NCBI GenBank assembly: GCA_003215335.1
Contig: QCKM01000004.1
Location: 116,643 to 180,642 of the forward strand
Length of the DNA stretch: 64,000 bases
From: Prochlorococcus sp. AG-409-P01
GTDB lineage: Bacteria; Cyanobacteriota; Cyanobacteriia; PCC-6307; Cyanobiaceae
Direction of reading: 5' to 3'
The position numbers and the translations under genes were made by a program. Below the pieces are notes generated by a model. It made no database searches and was not told the DNA's origin. It saw only the letters and a program-made list of their open reading frames with translations. Positions 44,116 through 52,986 of the stretch are shown here, piece by piece. The first letter of the stretch is position 1; every line of letters begins with the position of its first letter.

Positions 44116-46062
44116 ATGTGTGGCATTGCTGGTATATACAATTTTCATGGAATAGAAGAATGTCAGATTCCATATTTAATTCGTATGTCTAAAGCAATGA
44201 GCCATAGAGGTCCAGATGACGAGGGTTATTTGTTGATTAATCAAGATGAATATAACTTAAATTATATTGGTGATGATACTCCATTAAATGTGGCTAAGAG
44301 CTATTCATATAGCTCCATACATGATATTAACAGTCCACCTTTAAGTTCATTATCACTAGCTCATCGCAGACTAAGTATTTTAGATATATCACCTGCTGGT
44401 CATCAGCCTATGTCTACAAGCAACAATCAATACAGCATTGTTTATAATGGAGAAATTTATAACTATTTAGAAATTAAAGAATCGCTAATAACACTAGGCC
44501 ATAAATTCAATTCTAATTCTGATACTGAAGTGGTATTGAAATCATATACACAATGGGGTGAGAGGTGCCTAAATAGATTTAACGGTGATTTTTCATTTGT
44601 AATTTATGACAGGATTACCAAAACACTTTTTTGTGCACGAGATAGAATAGGTATAAAACCATTCTATTATCATTTAAGTGACAGTAGAATGATTTTTGCT
44701 TCTGATATAAAAACTCTTATAGCATCAGGACTTTATAAAGCATCACCTAATTATCAGGGCTTATATCTTGCTATGAGTCTTGGAATGTCAACCCATCCAA
44801 TTACAGCGTTCAAGGATATTTCCGCATTGCCACCCTCTACCTGGTTGAGGATATACAGAAATGGCAAGACTGAGAGTGGTTGTTATTGGAGTGTTCCGGT
44901 AAATACAAGCTGCAATGAATTATCCCTATCTGAATCAATAGAAAATATAGATTATGAGTTGCGATCTTCAATTAAGAAGAGACTTGTTTCTGATGTCCCT
45001 GTAGGCTGCTTCATGAGTGGGGGAGTAGATTCTACAACTATTGCAGCAATTGCATCACAAGAGTACGAAGGAATAAAGGCTTATACTCTTGGTTATGAGA
45101 ACATGACGGTGGATTTTGATGAGATTAATCAAGCTAAAGCCACAGCAAAACTACATTCCATTGATCATATAATACGTAGAGTTAAACCCAATATATATTC
45201 TGATAAGATTCTAGATTGGATTGATTGTTATGAAGAACCATATTATTCAATCACTCCTGAATATATTGTAAGCGAAATAGCTAAATCGAATAATTCTAAA
45301 GTTGTATTAAATGGAATAGGTGGTGATGAACTATTTGCTGGATATAAATACTATCGCTATAATCAATATGCTTTATTTCCTAGATTAGGTTTCTTAGATC
45401 AAATATTTACATCTCTGCCAAACACTAAATTATCCAAACTAGCAAGAATTATCATATCTACTCAACCTCACAATGTTCACACATTATCCTTCATGAATTC
45501 TAATGAGAATGATTTAAAACGTTTATTTTCATTCGACAAACCTATACCTACAAGCATACCAAAATTTCTTGGTGATTTGTATGCACCAGGTATAGAATTT
45601 TTAGATAAAATGGAAGCTATTAGTTATATGGATATTAAAAATTATATTGGTAATCAACATGTCCACCATATAGACCAATTTACAATGTTCCATTCTCTAG
45701 AAGGTAGATTCCCATTTTTAGATCATAATTTTATTGAAGCTTCCTTTAAAGTGCCTTTTTCATATAAGCTTTATAAAGGTCAGAGTAAGTTTCTTTTACG
45801 AGAAGTATCAAAGAAATATTTATCCCCAGAGACCCTTTCTATGAAGAAAAGAGGTTTCACACTTCCACTTCTTGATCTAATGAAGAACGATCTCAGGCCA
45901 TTAATTATCGACTCTTTGATTAGCTTATCCTCAAGAGAGTTTGTTAGACGAGACACAATAATGCATTACCTACATTCATTTATAAATGATCGCTTTCAAA
46001 TTAATAAACTGTGGCATCTAGTCTCACTGGAACTTTGGTATCAACGATTTATTGACCAATGA
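44116..46062 (+). CDS. asnB: Asparagine synthase (glutamine-hydrolysing)-type amidotransferase
   Basis: This class II amidotransferase of 648 aa has an N-terminal Cys2 glutaminase (CGIAGIYNF), with HRGPDDEGY and AHRRLSILDIS. The C-terminal synthetase domain carries the PP-loop MSGGVDSTT near residue 300 and NGIGGDELFAGYKYYRY. AsnB paralogues in polysaccharide clusters are thought to amidate uronic acids (WbpS type) rather than make asparagine. Its position in this island makes that the more likely role. A good AAGGA ribosome site precedes the ATG at 44116. Whether it is the cell's only AsnB cannot be told. Confidence 0.88.
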   Translation: MCGIAGIYNFHGIEECQIPYLIRMSKAMSHRGPDDEGYLLINQDEYNLNYIGDDTPLNVAKSYSYSSIHDINSPPLSSLSLAHRRLSILDISPAGHQPMSTSNNQYSIVYNGEIYNYLEIKESLITLGHKFNSNSDTEVVLKSYTQWGERCLNRFNGDFSFVIYDRITKTLFCARDRIGIKPFYYHLSDSRMIFASDIKTLIASGLYKASPNYQGLYLAMSLGMSTHPITAFKDISALPPSTWLRIYRNGKTESGCYWSVPVNTSCNELSLSESIENIDYELRSSIKKRLVSDVPVGCFMSGGVDSTTIAAIASQEYEGIKAYTLGYENMTVDFDEINQAKATAKLHSIDHIIRRVKPNIYSDKILDWIDCYEEPYYSITPEYIVSEIAKSNNSKVVLNGIGGDELFAGYKYYRYNQYALFPRLGFLDQIFTSLPNTKLSKLARIIISTQPHNVHTLSFMNSNENDLKRLFSFDKPIPTSIPKFLGDLYAPGIEFLDKMEAISYMDIKNYIGNQHVHHIDQFTMFHSLEGRFPFLDHNFIEASFKVPFSYKLYKGQSKFLLREVSKKYLSPETLSMKKRGFTLPLLDLMKNDLRPLIIDSLISLSSREFVRRDTIMHYLHSFINDRFQINKLWHLVSLELWYQRFIDQ

Positions 46063-46233
46063 GTATTATAATCTTTTTTATGCAACTGTCTTCCCACTTA
46101 TTGGCTAGTATCTTTCTTTACTAATGTATATATCAACTTTTGTTTGGTATTGTGAGAATTTATTTATCATGATAGGATAAAAGATTAAAAATAATGATCC
46201 AGTTATGTTCTTCAAAACGTATCTCTTGAGACT

Positions 46234-47562
46234 GTGAAAAAAATAAAGATAGCAATAATCTCTTATTATTTTTATCCTTTTAACGCTGTTGGTGTAGTTC
46301 GACCCGCCAATTGGGCACTTTGGTTGTCAGAAGCAGGTTATGAAGTATACGTCATCTCTGGTGTAAATTCTAGATCCTTAAATTCGGAAGATGTAAGAAA
46401 TTTAGGTTTCAATTCACTTTGGACTAAAGGAATCTTTCACAACATTATGCTTGACGGTCCTTTCTTGAGCATGTTACGCAGATTAATTAGTCTTAGGCAA
46501 AGATTAGTTACCTCAAGAGCGCAACAATCAGAACGAGCACAGTCAACATTAATGGCTAAAATAGTGAAGAACTTTTTGCCTTCATCTCTAAGAAGTGTTT
46601 TTTCTAGATCAGGAATATTTACTTACAGATTGCCATCTTTACATGATCTATCAATTCTCCCAACATTGAGAGAACTATTTACCATAAAACCCGACATAAT
46701 CATATCTACTCACAGCCCATATTCTAACCTCGTATCTGGTTTGTTATATTCATTGATATACCCATCGACCAAATATGTTATTGATTTTAGAGATATGTGG
46801 ACACTATCTCACGTAACTACAGGCTTTCCGATATTTAAAAGTATAGAATCTACACTCGAATACTTATCAGTTAAGAGAGCAAATGCAATTTCTGTAATCA
46901 GTAAGGGCCAATCCAATCTTTTGTCTAGTAAATACAAAGAATCCTCACCTCATATTGTTTATAACTCCTCTCTTGATAATCAATACTATTTTGATCAATC
47001 AAATGCATCAGACTGTCTACCGATGAGGCGTAAATTCACTATTGCTTATACTGGAACTCTCTATCCTCAATACCAGGACCCATCACCTTTATTTCTTAAA
47101 ATTCAGCAACTTAGAGATGATGGACATATCAATGTCGATAATTTTTGTATCGCATTGGCTTCCAGAAATAATCATGTCTTTATCAATAAAGCTAAAAGCT
47201 ATGGGGTTGATCAATTTATTGATAATCTTGGATACCTAAGCAAAAGTCAGGTACTCAATCTGCAAAATCAAGCTGATTGCTTGCTACTAATTGAGAACCA
47301 TGAACATCAATCAAAAGGCATACTACCATTAAAAGGTTTTGAATATCTACTTACAGGTAAACCTATTCTTCTTCTAGGTGTATCTTCTGAATCGGAACTC
47401 TCCAGTTACATTAGTTCCCACGGTATTTTATTAAGTCTCTATGGTTTGTCGGATTTAATAATCTCCTCATTTAATCAACAACCCATATTCACAAAAACCT
47501 ATGATCAAAGAAACGAATCAAAGTATGCAGTTTATAAATTAGTAAAAAGCATTATTGCTTGA
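46234..47562 (+). CDS. Glycosyltransferase, GT4-like
   Basis: This 442-residue two-domain (GT-B) glycosyltransferase begins IAIISYYFYPFNAVGVVRP, the typical acceptor-domain start. It has the donor-domain motif FTIAYTGTLYPQYQDPSPLF near residue 268, and NQADCLLLIENHEHQSKGIL then LKGFEYLLTGKPILLLG with the E-x7-E-like nucleotide-binding part. The start is GTG at 46234. It follows asnB and precedes the hisH/hisF trio, so it likely adds a modified sugar in the surface glycan. Donor and acceptor are unknown. Confidence 0.82.
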   Translation: MKKIKIAIISYYFYPFNAVGVVRPANWALWLSEAGYEVYVISGVNSRSLNSEDVRNLGFNSLWTKGIFHNIMLDGPFLSMLRRLISLRQRLVTSRAQQSERAQSTLMAKIVKNFLPSSLRSVFSRSGIFTYRLPSLHDLSILPTLRELFTIKPDIIISTHSPYSNLVSGLLYSLIYPSTKYVIDFRDMWTLSHVTTGFPIFKSIESTLEYLSVKRANAISVISKGQSNLLSSKYKESSPHIVYNSSLDNQYYFDQSNASDCLPMRRKFTIAYTGTLYPQYQDPSPLFLKIQQLRDDGHINVDNFCIALASRNNHVFINKAKSYGVDQFIDNLGYLSKSQVLNLQNQADCLLLIENHEHQSKGILPLKGFEYLLTGKPILLLGVSSESELSSYISSHGILLSLYGLSDLIISSFNQQPIFTKTYDQRNESKYAVYKLVKSIIA

Positions 47563-47669
47563 ATTCTTTCGGTCAATACGTATCAGTTTGTCTGTAATAA
47601 GTAACATGGTTTAGACCTTGTTCTATAGTATAGCTAGAAATATATTATTTACCTTTTTCTTTTCTGTCC

Positions 47670-48308
47670 TTGAACTACCTTGCTGGAAACCATGAATATA
47701 TTGATGTATTGGATTTAGGAATAAGTAATATTGCCTCAATTCATAGAATGATATCTTCAATAGGAGGACATTCTCGTTCTATTTATTCCGAAAGGAATAT
47801 CTACGAATCCTCTAAGTTAATTATTCCAGGAGTTGGTAATTTTGCAAAAGGAATGGATCTGTTGAAATCTAAATCACTAGACAAAGCCCTTATAAGTCAT
47901 ATTAAACAGAACAAAATACCTGTTCTTGGCATTTGTCTCGGCATGCAACTTATGTGTAAACATAGTGAGGAAGGCGATTCCCTAGGCTTGGGTTTAATTG
48001 ATGCGAATGTCAAAAAACTGCCAATAGAAGACTCTAACGATGTACTTGTACCTCATATGGGCTGGAATTTAGTTGTACCATCTTCTAATGATCCAATCTT
48101 TTCCAACGAACTTTCTGATTATCGCTATTATTTCATTCACTCATATTACGTGTCTCCAGTTGATCAATCAATTGTTATTGGAAAAACTAACTATGGTTCT
48201 ATGTTCTGTTCAGTATACCGTTCAGGTAATATCTATGGAGTCCAATTTCACCCTGAAAAAAGCCATCGATTTGGTAAGTCGCTTCTTTCACAATTTTTAC
48301 GTGTATAA
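47670..48308 (+). CDS. hisH: HisH-like glutaminase of the sugar-amidination type
   Basis: This class I glutamine amidotransferase, 212 aa, is related to the HisH subunit of imidazole glycerol phosphate synthase. The catalytic Cys near residue 89 is in VLGICLGMQLM, and His-Glu are in VQFHPEKSHRFG near residue 193. The N-terminus has VLDLGISNIASIHRMISSIGG instead of the usual IDYGMGNLRS. It is likely the WbpG partner subunit that supplies ammonia. The start is TTG at 47670. The HisF-like gene begins 2 bases after its stop. A separate histidine-pathway HisH is expected elsewhere in the genome. Confidence 0.85.
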   Translation: MNYLAGNHEYIDVLDLGISNIASIHRMISSIGGHSRSIYSERNIYESSKLIIPGVGNFAKGMDLLKSKSLDKALISHIKQNKIPVLGICLGMQLMCKHSEEGDSLGLGLIDANVKKLPIEDSNDVLVPHMGWNLVVPSSNDPIFSNELSDYRYYFIHSYYVSPVDQSIVIGKTNYGSMFCSVYRSGNIYGVQFHPEKSHRFGKSLLSQFLRV

Positions 48309-48310
48309 GT

Positions 48311-49081
48311 ATGCTTTATAAACGTGTCATACCAGTATTGTTGATCTCTGGAGATGAATTAGTTAAAACTATCAAATTTGATAAAAAAACTTATGTTGGC
48401 GATCCAGTTAATGCAATAAAAATATTCAATGATAAAGAAGTTGATGAAATAATTGTTCTAGATATTTCTGCCAGCAGATATGATAGAGAACCTAATTACC
48501 AATTGATTGAGGAGTTGGCAGGTGAATGTTTTATGCCTGTTACTTATGGTGGAGGTGTGAGCAACCTAAATCAAGCAAAGACTATTTTCTCCTTAGGTGT
48601 TGAGAAAATCTCTGTACAAACAGCTTTTTACGAAGATATTAATTTTGTATGTGAATTAACTCAATTCTTTGGCTCTCAAAGTATTGTCGCTTCAGTTGAT
48701 GTTAAGCATGGCTTATTTGGAAAAAAAACAAATTTATATTCTTATTCGACCAAATCAATTTCTAGAATTGATTGGTTAAATTGGCTTGAATTACTTGTAA
48801 ATAACGGAGTAGGTGAGATTTTGCTCAACAGTATAGATAAAGATGGTACACTTTCAGGACCTGATCTTTCTTTGATACAACAAGCTACTGGCAAGATAAA
48901 TGTGCCTCTTGTTTATCTTGGTGGAATATCTTCTTTAGCAGACATTAGAAACTCTCTAAGGGCAGGAGCATCAGGCGTTGCTGCTGGTTCGTTCTTTGTT
49001 TTTTATGGTCCACATAAGGCTGTACTATTGACTTACCCAAAATACGACCAACTTATAGAGCTATTTTCTAACCTCACATGA
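48311..49081 (+). CDS. HisF-like protein of the sugar-amidination type (WbuZ-like)
   Basis: This (beta-alpha)8 barrel of 256 aa starts MLYKRVIPVLLISGDELVKT. The catalytic Asp11 of true HisF cyclase is replaced by Leu, as in the HisF2/WbuZ family linked to glycan amidination. The second conserved Asp stretch (VASVDVKHG), the phosphate-binding SIDKDGTLSGPD and the GGISSLADI turn are kept. It probably channels ammonia from the HisH-like protein to the WbpG-like synthetase rather than making imidazole glycerol phosphate. Overlap with the next gene is ATGA (49078-49081), so coupling is strong. Confidence 0.87.
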   Translation: MLYKRVIPVLLISGDELVKTIKFDKKTYVGDPVNAIKIFNDKEVDEIIVLDISASRYDREPNYQLIEELAGECFMPVTYGGGVSNLNQAKTIFSLGVEKISVQTAFYEDINFVCELTQFFGSQSIVASVDVKHGLFGKKTNLYSYSTKSISRIDWLNWLELLVNNGVGEILLNSIDKDGTLSGPDLSLIQQATGKINVPLVYLGGISSLADIRNSLRAGASGVAAGSFFVFYGPHKAVLLTYPKYDQLIELFSNLT

Positions 49082-50262
49082 TTTTGACCCATCAAACTGG
49101 ATCCCAGAAAGATACATATCAAAGATGTTCTCGATGTGTAATGGATACGTCTGCTAATGAAATATCCTTTGACCGATCTGGTATTTGCAACTATTGTACT
49201 GAATTTATTCATAACTATAAGACTGCATATCTAGGTAATGCAAATTATAAATCCAATAAACTCTCTACCTTAGTTAATACTATCAAACGTCGAGGTCGAA
49301 ATAAAAAGTACGACTGTATTGTCGGGGTCTCAGGAGGAGTAGACAGCTCATGGACTCTTAGCGAAGTTGTAAAGTTGGGTCTCAGACCATTGGCTGTTCA
49401 TATGGATAATGGTTGGAATTCTGAATTAGCTCAAAATAATATTTCCAACTTAGTCACTAGTCTAAATGTTGACTTATATACACATGTAATTAATTGGAAT
49501 GAATACAGATCATTGTTAAAAGCCTTTTTTGACGCAGACGTGATTGATATTGAATTGTTATATGATAATGCCTTATTAGCGGTAAACTATAAATTAGCCA
49601 GTAAATTTGGTGTCAATTATATTTTAGCAGGTACCAATCAATCAACTGAAGGCATGAAGATACCCTCAGCATGGAATTGGTACAAATTTGATAAACGAAA
49701 TATTTATTCCATTGCACGTAAATCTGGTATTACTAAATTTAAAACATTCCCATCTATTAGTACTCTCGACTATCTATTATATCACCTTATTCGTAGAATT
49801 AAATGGGTTTCTTTTTTAGATTACCTGCCTTACAATAAGGAGTATTCTATCCAATCACTAAAGTCAGAATTTGGATTCAAGCCCTATTCTGGAAAGCACT
49901 TTGAATCGATACTAACACGTTTTTATCAAGGCTACCTATTGCCTAGAAAATTTGGAATTGACAAGAGAATAGTGCATTTGTCAACTCTAATAATTACTGA
50001 ACAGATTACTAGATATGACGCAATTGAAATATTAAAGACAGATCCATACCCTAGTAAAGTCGAACTTGAAAATGACATTTTATATTTCAACAAAAAAATG
50101 AAATATATTAACCAAGAACTTGCTGAATATATTAAAAGACCACAAGTTTTACATTCGTCTTTCCAAACTGAAATTTCATATAGGAATTTAATTAGAAATA
50201 TTTATATGGCCTTACCTAGTAAATTCAGTCAGTGGCTTAGATTTAAGTTTCTTGGAAATTAA
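49078..50262 (+). CDS. N-acetyl sugar amidotransferase (WbpG/WbuX-like)
   Basis: This 394-residue PP-loop synthetase is of the WbpG type. The N-terminus has a Cys cluster, CSRCVMDTSANEISF and CNYCTEF, and the pyrophosphatase loop VGVSGGVDSSW lies at residues ~83-93. Members convert the N-acetyl group of an amino sugar to an acetamidino group, with the HisH/HisF-like pair supplying ammonia; this is seen in Pseudomonas O antigens and in flagellar nonulosonates. It completes the three-gene module here. The substrate here is not visible from the sequence. Confidence 0.88.
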   Translation: MILTHQTGSQKDTYQRCSRCVMDTSANEISFDRSGICNYCTEFIHNYKTAYLGNANYKSNKLSTLVNTIKRRGRNKKYDCIVGVSGGVDSSWTLSEVVKLGLRPLAVHMDNGWNSELAQNNISNLVTSLNVDLYTHVINWNEYRSLLKAFFDADVIDIELLYDNALLAVNYKLASKFGVNYILAGTNQSTEGMKIPSAWNWYKFDKRNIYSIARKSGITKFKTFPSISTLDYLLYHLIRRIKWVSFLDYLPYNKEYSIQSLKSEFGFKPYSGKHFESILTRFYQGYLLPRKFGIDKRIVHLSTLIITEQITRYDAIEILKTDPYPSKVELENDILYFNKKMKYINQELAEYIKRPQVLHSSFQTEISYRNLIRNIYMALPSKFSQWLRFKFLGN

Positions 50263-50266
50263 CCAG

Positions 50267-51376
50267 TTATTTTTCTAAAGGTAAGTTTATACTAACACCT
50301 TCCTTAGCAGACCTGTAAGCACCAATGAGTAATTCAAGACTTCTCAGACCTTCCTTTCCATCACATAATGCCTTTATATTATCCTTTAGAGCTCGTAAAA
50401 TATCTTCGTAATAAGGATAGTGTCCGTATCCATATATATTAGATGGTTGGTAGTTAGCTTCTTCTACGATTTTGTCATCTTCATGGTCATCATAAAAATC
50501 CCATAATTCAATCTTATTTACACTATTTCCTCCTATTCGTACAGTACCTTTTTCTCCTAGCAGTGTTATTGATCCTTCTAGATTTTTAGGATATGTGAGC
50601 ATAGTCACAGCCATTGTTCCAAGAGCCCCATTTCTCCATTTGAGTTGTAGTGCAGCTGTATCTTCGACTTCAATTGATCTTCCAATAGTGGCTATTGATG
50701 CACTCACTGTTTCGACTGGTCCTACTAACCAATCCAATAGGTCTACGTAGTGACTGGCTTGATTCATTAGTGCACCACCGTCAAATTCCCAGGTACCACG
50801 CCATTCATCTTGGTCATAGTAACTCTGTGGTCTTTGCCAAAACACATTTGCTGTTACTAACGCAAGGCGTCCAAAGCGTCCTGATAGCAGATGCTTTTTT
50901 ACCAATCTAATAGTCGGATTAAACCTATTTTGCTTAACAACAAAAAGCCTTACACCATTCAAATCACATGCATTGACCATGGATAAGCCATCCTCCCACC
51001 TGGTAGCCATTGGTTTTTCCGTACAGATGTTTACTCCAGCTTGTGCTGCTTGAATTGTTTGTATAGAATGTAATCCACTAGGTGTACATAGGACAATTAG
51101 GTCTATTTTTATATCTAAAGCTTTTATATCAAAAATAAGGTCAGCATAATCATAATATTCTTTAGGTGAACTCTTATTTTTGCAAATATCACTATATTTA
51201 CTTATTAGTATCTTTGCCTGTTCGATTCTTTCTTTTTTAGTGTCGCAAAATGCTTCTATTACAGCTTGGTCAGAATACTTAAGAATTGCTTTGATATGAT
51301 TTGAACTGACTCGACCACATCCAACTATGGCTATTCTAACTGGAGAGTTTATTCGAGTAGATCCTTCGTTTGCCAT
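50267..51376 (-). CDS. Gfo/Idh/MocA-family sugar oxidoreductase
   Basis: This NAD-dependent oxidoreductase of 369 aa has an N-terminal Rossmann part IAIVGCGRVSSNHIKAI (residues ~14-30). The GFO motif CTEKPMATRWEDGL carries the catalytic Lys of E-K-P. The C-terminal Gfo domain includes NQASHYVDLLDWLVGPVETV with the conserved D-x-x-x-W/L pattern. The WlbA/WbpB branch oxidises UDP-GlcNAcA at C3 in di-N-acetylated uronate synthesis, and this one may do so in the island. It is on the opposite strand to its neighbours and its 3' end is 4 bases from the amidotransferase. Confidence 0.85.
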   Translation of the reverse strand: MANEGSTRINSPVRIAIVGCGRVSSNHIKAILKYSDQAVIEAFCDTKKERIEQAKILISKYSDICKNKSSPKEYYDYADLIFDIKALDIKIDLIVLCTPSGLHSIQTIQAAQAGVNICTEKPMATRWEDGLSMVNACDLNGVRLFVVKQNRFNPTIRLVKKHLLSGRFGRLALVTANVFWQRPQSYYDQDEWRGTWEFDGGALMNQASHYVDLLDWLVGPVETVSASIATIGRSIEVEDTAALQLKWRNGALGTMAVTMLTYPKNLEGSITLLGEKGTVRIGGNSVNKIELWDFYDDHEDDKIVEEANYQPSNIYGYGHYPYYEDILRALKDNIKALCDGKEGLRSLELLIGAYRSAKEGVSINLPLEK

Positions 51377-51428
51377 TTTCTAGAATGAACAATGCCTGCC
51401 TTCCAATATTTATCTTACACCAAAAGTT

Positions 51429-52151
51429 CTATTTTTTCTGCAACTCAACTTCTAATAGCTTGTTAAACTCTTCAAGCTTTTCGTTGTCTAGGCTTTGTCT
51501 GCTTGATACCTTCATTGAATGTTCTAAATAATTTCTTGCTTTTGCCTTGTTCCAGTTCAACTTTAAAAGTATTTGATCACATCTTTCAAGAAGTTTTGGT
51601 CTGCTAGAGAGTATATTAACATCTTTTGGATCAGAATCTCTGCTTATATTTGATAGTTGGTGTAGATATTCTTTGAGATCTCCATATTTTGTAATTCTAT
51701 TTCTATTTGATACAGCAAATGACCTTTCAAGATATTGATTTTCTTCCTTTTTACTCCAACCAATTCTATTTAATTGTATATCTATTTGTGCTAGTTCTTC
51801 GCTCCAATCTATAGGTTCTTGTTTGTTTATTTTCTCGTTATCATTATGGTTAGGGTCTTCTACATTGATTTCATCTTTAATTGATGAATATTTCTTCCCA
51901 TTGTCAATAACTAAATTCTCTACATTTTTATTGTATTTGACCTTGTTCTGCTTTTGATCTTCCTTCTCTAGTATTTTTGTTTGATTTAGCCTTCTGGTTA
52001 GTCGCTCAATAGCTCTTTCTTCAGCATCCTCTGCATTGAGTGCTTGTCCAAGAGAACTACCTAGGAGAATTTCCTTATCCCATGCTGATACAAGGACTAT
52101 ACACTTCTCTGAATCTATGTGGCAAAGTTCTGACTGGATTCTCATGGCCAT
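51429..52151 (-). CDS. Conserved hypothetical protein with a duplicated ~45-residue motif
   Basis: I recognise no named family. The 240-residue protein has a compact N-terminal part (1-60) with CIVLVSAWDKEILLGSSLGQ, then a charged, Asn/Lys-rich linker (60-115). Two tandem similar units follow (about 118-163 and 188-235). Each unit pairs a Leu-rich helix with a W-x-K core and ends in Y-L-E-x-S then V-S-x-R: IDIQLNRIGWSKKEENQYLE and CDQILLKLNWNKAKARNYLE. It may be a small protein-protein module. The ATG at 52151 is followed by a second at 52145. It looks like the first core gene on the right side of the island. Confidence 0.7.
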   Translation of the reverse strand: MAMRIQSELCHIDSEKCIVLVSAWDKEILLGSSLGQALNAEDAEERAIERLTRRLNQTKILEKEDQKQNKVKYNKNVENLVIDNGKKYSSIKDEINVEDPNHNDNEKINKQEPIDWSEELAQIDIQLNRIGWSKKEENQYLERSFAVSNRNRITKYGDLKEYLHQLSNISRDSDPKDVNILSSRPKLLERCDQILLKLNWNKAKARNYLEHSMKVSSRQSLDNEKLEEFNKLLEVELQKK

Positions 52152-52243
52152 AAGTTCTAGCTATTTCCTTCTAGTGTTTATCCATTATCGTATATAAAAA
52201 AGCAATTCATGTTTTGTCAGGTCCTTGGGCTTAATCATTTCTG

Positions 52244-52960
52244 ATGGATTCAGCCTCTCTTACTTCATTAACAAATCTGTTAGATGGTGTCGACCGTTGG
52301 GTTGAATTGGCACCATTGCTACCAGTACTCGTATCCTTAGAACTAGTCCTATCAGCTGATAACGCTGTAGCGTTAGCTGCTATAGCAAGAACACAAAATA
52401 CTCCAGAGCTTCAGCGATTGTCCCTAAATGTTGGAATTATTTTGGCATTAGTATTGCGTATAGCACTTATTCTTATGGCTCAGTTAGTCCTAAAGTTTAA
52501 GATTTTTCAATTAATTGCAGCGATATATCTTTTGTCTTTGTTTATTAATAAAGTTAAATCAGGCACTAATCAGTTACAAGTAACTGAAGATATACGTGTT
52601 AAACCTCTAAATTTATTTATCACTATCATTCTCCTCGCTTTGACCGATTTGGCTTTTTCGATCGACAGTGTTGCAGCTGCTGTTTCTATAAGTGATCAAT
52701 ACCTTTTAGTTGTTACAGGAGCAGTAATTGGTGTTGTAGCTCTACGCTTTACTTCAGGCTTGTTTATAAGATGGCTGGATATTTATCCTAGACTTGAAAT
52801 GTCTGGTTATCTTGCTGTAGCTTTTGTTGGCATTAAACTACTCTTTTTACTTGCTTTCCCTGCCATAAGATTACCTGAATGGTATTTATTAATTGTGTTC
52901 TTATTATTATTCGTATGGGGATTCTCAATTCAATCTGAAAATTCTCAGGAAAATCTATAG
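52244..52960 (+). CDS. TerC-family integral membrane protein
   Basis: This polytopic membrane protein, 238 aa with six to seven hydrophobic segments, is of the TerC family. The motif LELVLSADNAVALAAIA lies near residue 35, and the partner motif TDLAFSIDSVAAAVSIS is near residue 143, both with the acidic residues within helices thought to bind metal ions. Bacterial TerC proteins are linked to manganese homeostasis, and the plastid member is needed for thylakoid protein insertion. No partner tellurite genes lie nearby, so a housekeeping role is likely. It converges with fmt across 26 bases. Confidence 0.88.
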   Translation: MDSASLTSLTNLLDGVDRWVELAPLLPVLVSLELVLSADNAVALAAIARTQNTPELQRLSLNVGIILALVLRIALILMAQLVLKFKIFQLIAAIYLLSLFINKVKSGTNQLQVTEDIRVKPLNLFITIILLALTDLAFSIDSVAAAVSISDQYLLVVTGAVIGVVALRFTSGLFIRWLDIYPRLEMSGYLAVAFVGIKLLFLLAFPAIRLPEWYLLIVFLLLFVWGFSIQSENSQENL

Positions 52961-52986
52961 ATATTTAACCTATATCTTTATAAGTG

